Source: Pseudoalteromonas sp. P1-9
GTDB taxonomy: Bacteria > Pseudomonadota > Gammaproteobacteria > Enterobacterales > Alteromonadaceae
DNA length: 64,000 bases
Direction of reading: 5' to 3'
NCBI RefSeq assembly: GCF_001399975.1
Contig: NZ_LKBD01000011.1
Coordinates: forward strand, 1-64,000
Program-made: the position numbers and the translations under genes
In this document: piece by piece, positions 1 through 9,388 of the stretch
How the letters are laid out: each line of letters opens with the position of its first letter
Numbering within the stretch: position 1 is the first letter of the stretch
Notes under the pieces: model-generated
Databases searched by the model: none
Told to the model about the DNA's origin: nothing
What the model saw: the letters and a program-made list of their open reading frames with translations, nothing else

Positions 1-1
1 T

Positions 2-86
2 GGAGGGGTTCCCGAGCGGCCAAAGGGATCAGACTGTAAATCTGACGGCATTGCCTTCGATGGTTCGAATCCGTCCCCCTCCACCA
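2..86 (+). tRNA. tRNA-Tyr (anticodon GTA)
   Basis: The acceptor arms GGAGGGG and CCCCTCC pair and are followed by A plus an encoded CCA at 84-86. The anticodon loop reads ctGTAaa, giving a tyrosine tRNA. The TTCGAAT T-loop is present, and the long variable arm expected of a class II tRNA such as Tyr is seen (tctgacggcattgccttcga). It lies at the left edge, so further tRNA genes could lie upstream outside the window. Confidence 0.96.
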
Positions 87-111
87 CTTTCTTTCTGAAG
101 TTCTTCTAAAC

Positions 112-804
112 CTAATCAAGTTTAAATATATCCAATTTATATCCATTTTCTTTAAGCCAGGTTTCTGCTTTTCGATAATCTGGATAGATGCTCTCAACCG
201 TCTGCCAAAACCTACGGCTATGATCCATCACTTTTAAATGCGCTACCTCGTGTGCAACAACATATTCAATTACCCACAATGGCGCAGTTACTAACTGTAA
301 ATTAAATTGTAATCGGCGTTTCGAATCACATGCGCCCCAACGACTACGCACATGCTTAACACTCACACTATGAAATGATTCGTTAATTTGTTTTGCCAAT
401 AGCTGCACCTTGACGCTGCAATAATCAGTAAGTTTATCTTTTACAAAATCAGCGATTAATGAAAGCTGCTTATCTCTTACATTTATTACCCGTCGCGATG
501 TATTAATCGACAGTACCTCATCAACTAATTCAGCGTTACTTTTAAGCTGCCCTTCAACAAATGCTAGATTAACGTCTTCACCTAAAATAGAGAGTGTTTT
601 TTGCGTTAATACCGAAGCTGCATCAATACGTTTAATCTGCTTTTCTAAGTGTTTATTTATCCAATTTTGTTTTTGCATTAACCATTGTTCAATAAAGTCT
701 TGTTTTAAATGCATAGGGGCATAAACAAATACTTCTTTTGCTTTAATTTTTATGGCGAGTGTTTTACGATTTTTACTGCGTTTTAGCTGATATTTGATCG
801 ACAT
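112..804 (-). CDS. YgjP-like zinc metalloprotease (M48/SprT-like, DUF45)
   Basis: This 230-residue protein belongs to the YgjP/DUF45 family of predicted zinc-dependent metalloproteases. The zincin motif HEVAH is at residues 185-189, and a third ligand candidate His195 lies in the MDHSRRFW stretch. The family's SRWGAC block is at about 154-159, followed by a beta-strand segment (LQFNLQLV). There is no signal peptide or membrane segment, so it should be cytosolic. The substrate is unknown for the family. It is transcribed toward the tRNA and away from the response regulator that starts 60 bp from its start codon, so the two probably share a divergent promoter region. Confidence 0.85.
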   Translation of the reverse strand: MSIKYQLKRSKNRKTLAIKIKAKEVFVYAPMHLKQDFIEQWLMQKQNWINKHLEKQIKRIDAASVLTQKTLSILGEDVNLAFVEGQLKSNAELVDEVLSINTSRRVINVRDKQLSLIADFVKDKLTDYCSVKVQLLAKQINESFHSVSVKHVRSRWGACDSKRRLQFNLQLVTAPLWVIEYVVAHEVAHLKVMDHSRRFWQTVESIYPDYRKAETWLKENGYKLDIFKLD

Positions 805-864
805 TATTTTCTATTGTGGCTAACTTGCTATAGTTATAAGAATCTAGCGCTAATCTGTATATAA

Positions 865-2511
865 ATGAGTCAAAACAGCGAAAATCCACTCAAAGATAAG
901 TCCATTTTAATTATTGATGACCAGAAATCATTCCAACAACTGCTAAAAGGCATGTTGGTACAACTGGGTGCCAATAACGTCTCATTTTACGATTCCGGCG
1001 AAGCCGCCCTTAATAAAATTGACAAAGATTCTGTTGATATTGTGTTTATCGATTATAACCTTGGACAAGGCCGAAATGGTAAACAGTTTTTAGAAGAGCT
1101 TAAGTATTTAAACAAATTATCTCGCCACAGTATTTCCATTTTAGTTACAGGAGAAAGTACTCGCTCAGTTGTTTTGTCGGTACTTGAAATTGAGCCTGAC
1201 GATTATTTAATTAAGCCGTTTTCAAGTGGCATGTTAAAAACACGCTTAAGTAAGCTCTCCAATAAAAAGAAGCTCTTTTTTGACGCGAATCAGGCAATCG
1301 AAGACGGCCAACTAGAAGCCGCAGTAAAAATTTACTTAAAAATCGCCAAAGAGAGACCGCGTAATGCTCAGTTTTGTTATAAACGTGTCTGTCAGATCTA
1401 CTTTGACTTAGGGCAATACCAAAACGCCTTTGAATTACTTGGTAATATTTTAGCCACTGCACGGCCCACTTGGGCATTAACTTATATGGCACAAACTTGC
1501 ATGTTTTTGGCACAATACGACAAAGCAATCCGTATTTGTGACGAACTACTCGGTCAAAACCGCTTTAATATCGACGCATTAGATATTAAAGCGTTGTGTT
1601 TAAACCATCTTGACCAAGGTAAAGAATCGATTTTTCTTATCGAGCAAAGTTGCAATATTTCACCGCATTCATTTGCAAGGCAAAAAACCTTTGCTGAAAT
1701 CGCACAAGCAAACAACGATCTTGAGGCGCTTATTAAAGCACACGGCACCCTGCTTGCCATGTCTAAAGGCACCGCATTTTCCCATATTGATTATCAGTTT
1801 AACTACATTCGTGCCATGTTCAGCCAACTCCATTTGGCTAACTCAAAAGAAGAAAAAGCTGACCTAAGTAATCAAATTAAAGGGAGCTTACGTCAAGCAC
1901 AAAACGACCCTACCGTTACGGAGCAACATGCATTGTTTAAAGAGTTTAATACTTTTTGCGAAGCGCGATTAAGTGTCAGTGAAGGCGATTTTTTAGATGC
2001 AAAGAAAATGATAGCGCCTTATATTGCTGAACAATCATTAAGTAGCTCGGTATTGCCTGATTCTGTTATGGCGCTGTTTGATTTAGGTGAATTTGACGAT
2101 GCCAACGCGCAGCTTGAAAAATACAAAGAGCTGAATGAGTGCGATGGGCAAACCCTTAAACAACTACAAGAACGTAACGAGTCACTTGCAAATCATCAGA
2201 CCGAGTTTGAACAGCATAATGTACGTGGCATCGAGTTGTATAAAAAAGGCGATTTTCAAAACGCTATTGAGCAATTTGAAATGGCACTTAAATACGCACC
2301 AATGAATACCGGTAGCGCACTTAACTTACTGCAAGCCTTATTACAGCTTTTGCCTCGAGCAAATCAAGCAGCCGATGTTATTTTGGAAAAATGTCGCAGT
2401 AATTTTCGCTTGGTTGAAGGTATGGCACTGCCTCGTCAACACGCCAAACGACTTGAAGATCTTAAGTTTGAATACAATAAGTTAGCTAAACTTTATTCAC
2501 AATCAAATTAG
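865..2511 (+). CDS. response regulator: CheY-like receiver fused to TPR repeats
   Basis: Residues 14-130 form a receiver domain with the acidic pair D18/D19, the probable phospho-acceptor D63 (FIDYNL), the switch threonine T95 and the conserved lysine K117 (LIKPFS). The remaining 400 or so residues are helical tetratricopeptide-type repeats; one clear unit is IELYKKGDFQNAIEQFEMAL near residue 455. There is no DNA-binding or enzymatic output domain, so output is presumably by protein-protein contact through the TPR scaffold. No histidine kinase is adjacent; the nearest phospho-relay partners in the window are the orphan HPt protein at 23.7 kb and the hybrid kinase at 29-31.6 kb. That link is inference only. 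Confidence 0.85.
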   Translation: MSQNSENPLKDKSILIIDDQKSFQQLLKGMLVQLGANNVSFYDSGEAALNKIDKDSVDIVFIDYNLGQGRNGKQFLEELKYLNKLSRHSISILVTGESTRSVVLSVLEIEPDDYLIKPFSSGMLKTRLSKLSNKKKLFFDANQAIEDGQLEAAVKIYLKIAKERPRNAQFCYKRVCQIYFDLGQYQNAFELLGNILATARPTWALTYMAQTCMFLAQYDKAIRICDELLGQNRFNIDALDIKALCLNHLDQGKESIFLIEQSCNISPHSFARQKTFAEIAQANNDLEALIKAHGTLLAMSKGTAFSHIDYQFNYIRAMFSQLHLANSKEEKADLSNQIKGSLRQAQNDPTVTEQHALFKEFNTFCEARLSVSEGDFLDAKKMIAPYIAEQSLSSSVLPDSVMALFDLGEFDDANAQLEKYKELNECDGQTLKQLQERNESLANHQTEFEQHNVRGIELYKKGDFQNAIEQFEMALKYAPMNTGSALNLLQALLQLLPRANQAADVILEKCRSNFRLVEGMALPRQHAKRLEDLKFEYNKLAKLYSQSN

Positions 2512-2567
2512 CAAAACCTTAGCTAAGTGCTAGGCTTAAAGGATTCAATATCTGATATTTTTGATCT

Positions 2568-3545
2568 ATGAGCAATGCACCAAAATGTAAATATGTATCG
2601 CCCGAAAACGAGCAATGTCGTGAGCTTGATATGGGTGGCGGCTATTGTTTTTGGCACGATCAAAAATACGATAAAAGTGGCTTAGCATTAACTGAAAAAT
2701 TAGAGCGCTACGCCAAGCGCGGCGGTTTGTTAAAAGGCTTACAGCTAAAACGAGCCGACCTTACCGGGCTTAACCTAGTCAATCACCACGGTGAAGATTT
2801 CGACCTATCGTACAGCAACTTTTATCGCGCAAATATGCAAAACGCGCATCTTTACAACACCTGTATTCGAGATGCCTCACTGATGAAAGCCGATTTACGT
2901 GACGCTAATTTGCATTGCGCCAAATTAGAGGGAACAAACCTGCTGGGCATTAAACTAGTCGGCGCACGTATCGATAATATGAAATTAGGCCACACCTTAT
3001 TACAAGAAAATCTCGCGCGAAAAGCTGAAAAAGAAAACGATAGTGACAAAGCACTGGATTATTTTGAACAATCTGAAGAAATCTATCGCGATCTTCGAAA
3101 TGCCGCAGAGAATCAAGGACTGTTAGAGCTATCAGGCAAGTTTAATCACAAAGTACTGATAATGCGCAGGCATCAATACCCGAAATTTTCAAAGCATCGC
3201 ATTGCGTCAAAGTTTTTCGATATGCTTTGCGGCTATGGCGAACGCCCTGTGAACGTTATTTTCTTTTCGATGATGCTGATTCTGCTGTGTGCACTAGGTT
3301 ACTTCACATTTGGCGTAAACTTTAACGGCGACACAATTCAATTTAGTTCAGCACAAAACACGCAAGAAAATTTAATGGCGCTGGTCAACAGCCTCTACTT
3401 TAGCGTAGTGACCTTTACAACCTTAGGATACGGTGACATAACGCCCCTTGGCTATTCCCGATTTATCGCCGCCGTCGAAGCTTTTTGCGGTAGCTTCTCT
3501 CTAGCCCTGTTTGTGGTAGTTTTCGTTAAGAAAATGACGCGTTAG
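2568..3545 (+). CDS. pentapeptide-repeat protein with two-TM potassium channel domain
   Basis: The 325-residue protein has three parts. The N-terminus has a Cys/His cluster (C7, C17, C27, H30) that could bind zinc. Residues about 60-140 are pentapeptide repeats (LTGLNL, ADLRDANLHCAKLEGTNL). The C-terminus has two transmembrane helices flanking a pore loop ending in TTLGYGD at about 284-290, the potassium selectivity-filter signature. It should be an inner-membrane ion channel with a cytosolic pentapeptide domain. It begins 56 bp after the response regulator gene and may be co-transcribed with it. Ligand and physiological role are unknown. Confidence 0.85.
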   Translation: MSNAPKCKYVSPENEQCRELDMGGGYCFWHDQKYDKSGLALTEKLERYAKRGGLLKGLQLKRADLTGLNLVNHHGEDFDLSYSNFYRANMQNAHLYNTCIRDASLMKADLRDANLHCAKLEGTNLLGIKLVGARIDNMKLGHTLLQENLARKAEKENDSDKALDYFEQSEEIYRDLRNAAENQGLLELSGKFNHKVLIMRRHQYPKFSKHRIASKFFDMLCGYGERPVNVIFFSMMLILLCALGYFTFGVNFNGDTIQFSSAQNTQENLMALVNSLYFSVVTFTTLGYGDITPLGYSRFIAAVEAFCGSFSLALFVVVFVKKMTR

Positions 3546-3607
3546 CGTGAACACCCTTAACGAAAACTCAAACCATTAACCCGAGTATTAACGTCATATT
3601 CGTTTTG

Positions 3608-3754
3608 CTAATTAATGTTGCCAATAATAAACAACATCATGAATACCATTGAAAGTAATCGAAAAAAGAACAACTGCCCTTTTAAACTGCGTACCTGTTT
3701 AGACGTTTTAAAAACTTTTAACTCTAATGCTTTACAATATTCACGACTAATCAT
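3608..3754 (-). CDS. probable 48-residue single-pass membrane micro-protein
   Basis: An open frame of 49 codons begins with ATG at 3754-3752 and ends in TAG at 3608. A good Shine-Dalgarno sequence, GAGGGT, lies seven bases before the start. The translated product begins MISREYCKALELKVFK, has a basic middle (RSLKGQ) and ends in a hydrophobic segment (LLSMVFMMLFIIGNIN), so a cytoplasmic N-terminus with one membrane helix is predicted. It fills most of an otherwise empty 466-bp gap. I do not recognise the family. Type I toxin-like and other small membrane proteins have this shape, but nothing here proves a role. Confidence 0.5.
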   Translation of the reverse strand: MISREYCKALELKVFKTSKQVRSLKGQLFFFRLLSMVFMMLFIIGNIN

Positions 3755-3815
3755 AATAGAACCCTCATAGTAGTATCGGTGTTATACCAACATACCTGTT
3801 TGGCACACTTAGTTA

Positions 3816-3829
3816 GATTATGCATAATC
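3816..3829. promoter_or_regulatory. 14-bp perfect palindrome upstream of the micro-protein
   Basis: GATTATGCATAATC is a perfect inverted repeat 62 bp upstream of the micro-protein start codon. On the same (minus) strand a TGGTATAAC extended -10-like sequence lies between it and the gene. It could be an operator for the micro-protein promoter. No regulator can be named. Confidence 0.35.
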
Positions 3830-3901
3830 GTTACCAAGTTTTAATATGCCTTCGTGTTCCTTTTTACCCTCGCTCCTAACTTGCTATCGACCTATCAGAT
3901 A

Positions 3902-3926
3902 AAACTTTAAATGATATTTAAAGTTT
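3902..3926. other. AT-rich inverted repeat (10-bp arms) upstream of the micro-protein gene, downstream of recD
   Basis: AAACTTTAAA and TTTAAAGTTT are separated by five bases. The repeat lies 86 bp beyond the recD stop in the direction of recD transcription, so it could act as a weak terminator, but it lacks a GC-rich stem. The rest of 3755-4011 shows nothing else that I can support. Confidence 0.3.
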
Positions 3927-4011
3927 ACCTTGCTTTCAGCTATTTTCTGCCATACAAGATAAACCACCAGTTGAGTTATAACCTTGTTTTACTTTACACG
4001 CTTTTGGTTAG

Positions 4012-5826
4012 CTAAAGTTCACTACGTTGAAAACGCGCATAAAGACCAGAGTATCTCGATACCGTGCGTGCCATAGCGCGTTCTAAGCCTCCCGCTAACG
4101 ATACCAATTCAAACGATTCTTTCGCACGCGTAATACCCGTGTATACCAATTGTCGATTAAGTACCGGTGAATTAACCGGTAGTAGCATAGCAACATGTTT
4201 AAATTCAGAGCCTTGCGATTTATGAATTGTCATCGCATAGACAGTATCAAATTGCGGTAAACGGGTGGTTGAAATAACGCGTTCAGCGCCTTGATCATCA
4301 ATAAAACTCGCCATTAATCGACCGTTTTCATCCTCGATGATAATGCCAATATCACCGTTAAATAAATTAAGCTGGTAATTGTTTTCGCTGATCATAATTG
4401 GCATACCAATATAAAAATTACCAGTGCGTTTAATTAACTGCTGCTGGCCAAGCTGTTTTTCGATTTTCATATTAAGCTCGTTGGTACCATACGGCCCAAC
4501 ACGCGTTGCACACAAGACTTGGTAGTTTGCAAACGCTAAATGAATATCGCGAATGCTATCGCCATTGCGTATTGCTTTAAGGTAAACACTGTAGTGGCCG
4601 GCTGCGCGGTCAATAAATCCCTTAAAATCAGTTTCAAGCGAACTGAACATCAAATCTGCGCTGTTTGAGTGATATACCTCATTCAGAGCATTCAAATCAT
4701 TGCTATTAACCGCTTTTGCCAATCGCCCTATGCCGCTGTCGGTTTTAAAACGGTGACTAACTTGCAAATATGCAAGGTTATCATTGAGCTCATAAGAGGT
4801 TGGTTTTGCCGCATTCATTGGCATATTAAGTAGCTGCGCGAGAGTTTTCGCTGTCTCTGGTGTGTAATTATGATCGTTACCTAACGTTAACGGGCGACAT
4901 AAATCTGACAGTACATTACCCGTATCAACCGACGATAATTGGTCTTTATCACCTAATAAAATAACCCGCGCATGACTTGGTAATGCATCAAATAGTTTAG
5001 CTAACATAGCTAAGTCGACCATTGAAGCTTCATCTAAGACCACCAAATCCACATCGAGCGGGTTTTGTCGATTGTGGCGAAACTTGTTTGATAAATGGAG
5101 CACCCCCAACAGACGGTGCAAGGTTTGCGCTGTGTCTGGAATATGCTTTGCAATTTGCGAATCAATATTCAAGTGTTGCTTTGCACCGGCAATCGATTCG
5201 CTCAATCTCGCCGCTGCTTTGCCCGTTGGCGCAACGAGTTGCACTTTTAGTGGCACCTTGCTGTAGAGCGATTGTAAAATTGCCAACAATTTAGTCACTG
5301 TGGTGGTTTTACCTGTACCCGGTCCACCAGAAATAATGCAAAAACGTTTTAAGCAGGCTACGGCGCAGGCCACTTTTTGCCAATCAAGGGCCCCTGTGTC
5401 ATTAAAATAATGAGACAGTAAATTACCCAACTCAGTTAAATCGAGGTCAGTAGAAAGTGCATTTCTCGCCTTTACCGCCTCTACAAATTCACGCTCATAA
5501 TCATCATAGCGAGCAAAATACAGGTGTTTTGCAAACAAACGTAATGGCTGTTGCTCCCCTACACTGTGGTGTGCCTGCAAAAGTGCACTGAAGTCATCAT
5601 CACTTGTAAATGGCGACTGCTTTTTACCATATTCAGTGAGAGCAAGATTAAACGGGTCGTCTTTATCAATGCTTTCAAGCGGTAAACATGAATGCTGAGA
5701 GCGCACCGCACGGCTTAATAACAGTACTAGGTAAAATACTTTAGAATCGCTATCTGGCACTAAAACGCTCGCCAGATTAAGGTCAAACTGGTCAATTTTG
5801 TCATATTCAATAAGTAGTTCACGCAT
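4012..5826 (-). CDS. recD: exodeoxyribonuclease V subunit alpha (RecD helicase)
   Basis: RecD is the 5'-3' SF1B helicase motor of the RecBCD complex, which processes double-strand DNA ends for recombination and degrades linear DNA. Visible motifs include Walker A GGPGTGKTTTVTK, DEASMVD (Walker B), and C-terminal AMTIHKSQGSEF and TGITRAKE. The start is placed at the ATG at 5826 (MRELLIEYDK), which overlaps the last codons of recB (AATGCGTGA); a start 18 bp further upstream is open but lacks this coupling. The product is 604 residues, normal for RecD. It is the last gene of recC-recB-recD. Confidence 0.95.
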   Translation of the reverse strand: MRELLIEYDKIDQFDLNLASVLVPDSDSKVFYLVLLLSRAVRSQHSCLPLESIDKDDPFNLALTEYGKKQSPFTSDDDFSALLQAHHSVGEQQPLRLFAKHLYFARYDDYEREFVEAVKARNALSTDLDLTELGNLLSHYFNDTGALDWQKVACAVACLKRFCIISGGPGTGKTTTVTKLLAILQSLYSKVPLKVQLVAPTGKAAARLSESIAGAKQHLNIDSQIAKHIPDTAQTLHRLLGVLHLSNKFRHNRQNPLDVDLVVLDEASMVDLAMLAKLFDALPSHARVILLGDKDQLSSVDTGNVLSDLCRPLTLGNDHNYTPETAKTLAQLLNMPMNAAKPTSYELNDNLAYLQVSHRFKTDSGIGRLAKAVNSNDLNALNEVYHSNSADLMFSSLETDFKGFIDRAAGHYSVYLKAIRNGDSIRDIHLAFANYQVLCATRVGPYGTNELNMKIEKQLGQQQLIKRTGNFYIGMPIMISENNYQLNLFNGDIGIIIEDENGRLMASFIDDQGAERVISTTRLPQFDTVYAMTIHKSQGSEFKHVAMLLPVNSPVLNRQLVYTGITRAKESFELVSLAGGLERAMARTVSRYSGLYARFQRSEL

Positions 5827-8800
5827 TGAATGTCCCCTTATCAAATAAGCTGTCTAATGCAAGCACTTGCTCAACATCCGGTGCTTTGTAATACACGCCA
5901 TTACCCGTTGGCATACCGCGCATAAATAAGTAAAGGCTGCCCCCCAAATGGGTGTGAATGTCGTAATTAGCAATGCGTTGTTTTAACAAACGGTGTAACG
6001 CCACTGTGTAGAGTAAATATTGCAAATGGTAATGATGTGAACTCATCACAGTTTCCATATTATCTTGATTATAATCCTCGCCACTATCGCCTAAATAGTT
6101 CGACTTATAATCGAGCACAAAGTAACGGCCATCAAAACAAAAGATTAAATCGATAAAGCCTTTCAGCATGCCGCTTATGGTAGCGCTTGTAAGCGGTGTA
6201 AAATGGTCACGACTTTGCGTTAACAGAATATCGTTAAGTTTGCGGGTTACTAATTCGTTTACTGGCAGCATAAACTCCATTTCGATTAGGCACTGCGTCA
6301 TATCTAATTGTTCCATCGCTATGGCTAGTGGCGCCAATGGTTTAGCCAACAACTGTTTAATCCAGTTTTCAACAACCTCCTGCCAACCATCATCAATTTG
6401 ATATGCGAGTAACTGCTTTTCCACAACATCTGCAAGTGGTTCTTTTTGCTCAAAAATTGGCTGTTCCGGCGAGTTAAAATCGATTTCTTCCATAATAGCG
6501 TGTAAACAACTACCCGCATTGGCGCCTTTTGGAAAACTAAACTCATTTTGTAAAATTGCAGTTGTGCTTTCCTGCCAATCGAGTAAATGCATTTCATCAT
6601 TGGCACCTTGCTTATAATCGAATGAGCTGCTATCGCCATGAGATGACTTAGTTAATGATGAAAAACTCGAAAGTCGCCATTTATTTGGTACGCTTTGTGT
6701 TTTTTGCTTAACCATTAACTGATCAAACGTGGTTTCTGCCTGAGGCAACACTACGGGCGATTCGGGCGCACTATAAAGTGACGCGCTTAAACCATGATGG
6801 CTATCGCAAAATCCGCGCAGTTGGTTATACCAGTCATGTCCGGTATCAATATCGTCTTTATTAAGTAGCAGATGTCCTAATGGCGTTTTTGCAATACCAG
6901 GGGTTTTGCTGCGGCCATCTTTACAGTTGTATAAACCCACCACTAAGTAATGTACTGCACGCGTTAGCGCAACATATAAAAGGCGCAAGTCCTCAGCAAG
7001 GCTTTCTTTACTTGCTAGCGTTTTCGCCTCATCGTCTGGCGCTAAATCATAAATAAGTGTGCCATCGTCTTTATGATAAACCGCATCGTTATTTTCTCTA
7101 AAGCTTGCCACAAACGGCATATACACAACCGGATATTCCAGCCCTTTTGAGCCATGCATGGTTACAATGTTCACCAGTTGTTGATCGGTTTCTAGGCGCA
7201 GTTGCGAGCCTTCCGCCGCGAATTTAGTAATTTGGTCATAGAGCCAATGCAGCAAACGATGATAACTATTCAGCGCCAGTTGTTTTTGCTGTAATAATTC
7301 ACCTAAATGACGAATATCCGTTAGCAAGCGTGGTACATCCCAGCCTTTTTGCTGCCAACGACTCGGAAGTGCATTTAATTCGACCAGTGATTCAATCACC
7401 GCCATTACACCTTTTTGTTGTAACAACAATTTTAGCTCGGCAAAGTGTTCTAAGGTTTCTTCCCATGCATTGGTATTTTGCGTTAATGCATGCACTTGTG
7501 AATAATTTAGCGCAAACAGCGGTCCCACTAAAACGCCGCGAAAAATCGCTTCATTGTAGGGGTTAATAAGCGCAGAAAGAAAGGTTAATAAATGACTGGC
7601 TAGTGGCGTTTCAAACACACTATCGCGTGATAAAAATACACTGGCAACACCACATTTATAAAGAGCACTTTTAATTGAATTTGCTTGGTTGCGATCCCTG
7701 ACGAGTACCGCGATATCGCTTGCCTTTAACGCTTCACCTTCCAATTTGGCACGCCCCGCTGCCGCATCAATTAATAGTTCGGCAATTTGCGAGGCGCAAA
7801 TATTGGCAAGGTGATTATCTCCTTGCCCTTTTGCTACGGTGTCATCAAGTTCATCTAAGACACAAAAATGGATACCCGACTTACTTTTTTCGTTAACAAA
7901 TAATCCCGACTCGCTGCTTTTACCAAACGCGTTTACTTTGCTAAATGGAATATCTTTATTAAAAATAAAACTATCGTCTTTGTTAGCGAAAATACTGTTT
8001 ACACCATCGACAATTTGTTGCGATGAACGATAGTTAGTATCCAGTGTGTAATGGCTTTCTAGCGGTACTTGGCGCTTGGCGTCAATGTAGGTAAAAATAT
8101 CAGCGCCACGAAATCCATAAATAGCCTGCTTAGGATCACCAATCATAATCAATGCGTTGTCGTTATTCGATACGCTGTTATTGGTTAAATAAATATTGGC
8201 AAATATACCGTATTGAATAGGGTCGGTATCTTGGAATTCATCAATTAGTGCCACTGGGTACTTGCTTAAAATTGCATTCGCCAGCTCACCACTTGTGTTA
8301 GTTTCAAGCGCCAAACTTAAATTTTGTAATAAGTCATCAGGATTAATCAGCTGATGCTTTTGTTTTTCACTGAGTAACCAATCAACAAGGTAGTGATACG
8401 CACTAATTAAAATCGACACCGGCAATGCTGCTTCGGCCTGCGCTTTTAGCGTTGCCGCTTCATCAAATAAGGTCGAAAGTTGATGACTAACCGGTGTTTT
8501 ATCTTTTAAATAATTGCCTTTATCTGCAAATGCTTGCTCACCCCATATTTCAAACGAGCGTTTTGACGCGCCTTCAAAGATCACCTCATCACTTTGGCAA
8601 TAGGCGTTTAATAATCCTAAGTTTTTGCTGCTCGCAATTGGTTTTGATTTTTTAAACGGTGAGTTTTCAATAAAGCCGATAAACTCTTGCGCTAAGATCT
8701 GCTGTTTTAGCGTACTTGTGGTCTCATAAAGAGCATTCTGTAACGAAAGCGCCTGCTCAAAGGTATAATGCGGCGTAATTTCAATGCCTGTGCGGCTCAA

Positions 8801-9388
8801 TAATCCAAATAAATTTTTAAGCAATACATCCGGTGATGAAAAACAGCTGGTTACCGCCGCGTACTCTTGCTTTTCAAGTGGAAAAACAAACTGACGCCAA
8901 AAATCTTTAATCGCGGTCTCAAGCAATTCACTCTGATCCATAATAAATTGCAAATTAAACGCCATTCCTGATTCAAACGCATGTTGTTTAAGCATACGTT
9001 GACAAAAACCATGAATCGTAAAAATGGCGGCGTCATCGAGCGATTTAACTGCACTGTCGATTTGATAAAACGCGCTGTGGCTATCATCTATTTGACTTAC
9101 TAACTCGTTAACTACCTGATCTTTTGTTTCTTTACCCAGTAGAGCGTCACGCAAGGTAATTAAACGCTGCCTTACCCTGTCTTTAATTTCCGCGGTGGCC
9201 GCTTCGGTAAACGTTACTACTAAAATCTGTTCAATACTGAGCGGCGTTGAACGTTTACCTTCTTGAGTAAAGCCAAGTAGTAACCGTAAATATAGCGCCG
9301 TGATGGTATACGTTTTACCGGTACCCGCGCTTGCCTCAATTAAGTTTGCGCCGCACAGCGGCATCGCCATAGGTTTAAGATTTTGCAT
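5819..9388 (-). CDS. recB: exodeoxyribonuclease V subunit beta (RecB helicase-nuclease)
   Basis: The 1189-residue protein begins with a UvrD-type helicase: Walker A ASAGTGKTYTITALYLRLLL near residue 20, VVTFTEAATAEIKDRVR, DEFQDTDPIQY, GDPKQAIYGFRGAD and VTMHGSKGLEYP. The C-terminal nuclease domain is intact, with the metal-binding FVLDYKSNYLG motif. RecB is the 3'-5' helicase and the nuclease that loads RecA after Chi. The gene overlaps recC upstream (14 bp) and recD downstream (8 bp), giving translational coupling. The ptrA gene, which separates recC and recB in Escherichia coli, is absent here. Confidence 0.97.
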   Translation of the reverse strand: MQNLKPMAMPLCGANLIEASAGTGKTYTITALYLRLLLGFTQEGKRSTPLSIEQILVVTFTEAATAEIKDRVRQRLITLRDALLGKETKDQVVNELVSQIDDSHSAFYQIDSAVKSLDDAAIFTIHGFCQRMLKQHAFESGMAFNLQFIMDQSELLETAIKDFWRQFVFPLEKQEYAAVTSCFSSPDVLLKNLFGLLSRTGIEITPHYTFEQALSLQNALYETTSTLKQQILAQEFIGFIENSPFKKSKPIASSKNLGLLNAYCQSDEVIFEGASKRSFEIWGEQAFADKGNYLKDKTPVSHQLSTLFDEAATLKAQAEAALPVSILISAYHYLVDWLLSEKQKHQLINPDDLLQNLSLALETNTSGELANAILSKYPVALIDEFQDTDPIQYGIFANIYLTNNSVSNNDNALIMIGDPKQAIYGFRGADIFTYIDAKRQVPLESHYTLDTNYRSSQQIVDGVNSIFANKDDSFIFNKDIPFSKVNAFGKSSESGLFVNEKSKSGIHFCVLDELDDTVAKGQGDNHLANICASQIAELLIDAAAGRAKLEGEALKASDIAVLVRDRNQANSIKSALYKCGVASVFLSRDSVFETPLASHLLTFLSALINPYNEAIFRGVLVGPLFALNYSQVHALTQNTNAWEETLEHFAELKLLLQQKGVMAVIESLVELNALPSRWQQKGWDVPRLLTDIRHLGELLQQKQLALNSYHRLLHWLYDQITKFAAEGSQLRLETDQQLVNIVTMHGSKGLEYPVVYMPFVASFRENNDAVYHKDDGTLIYDLAPDDEAKTLASKESLAEDLRLLYVALTRAVHYLVVGLYNCKDGRSKTPGIAKTPLGHLLLNKDDIDTGHDWYNQLRGFCDSHHGLSASLYSAPESPVVLPQAETTFDQLMVKQKTQSVPNKWRLSSFSSLTKSSHGDSSSFDYKQGANDEMHLLDWQESTTAILQNEFSFPKGANAGSCLHAIMEEIDFNSPEQPIFEQKEPLADVVEKQLLAYQIDDGWQEVVENWIKQLLAKPLAPLAIAMEQLDMTQCLIEMEFMLPVNELVTRKLNDILLTQSRDHFTPLTSATISGMLKGFIDLIFCFDGRYFVLDYKSNYLGDSGEDYNQDNMETVMSSHHYHLQYLLYTVALHRLLKQRIANYDIHTHLGGSLYLFMRGMPTGNGVYYKAPDVEQVLALDSLFDKGTFNA

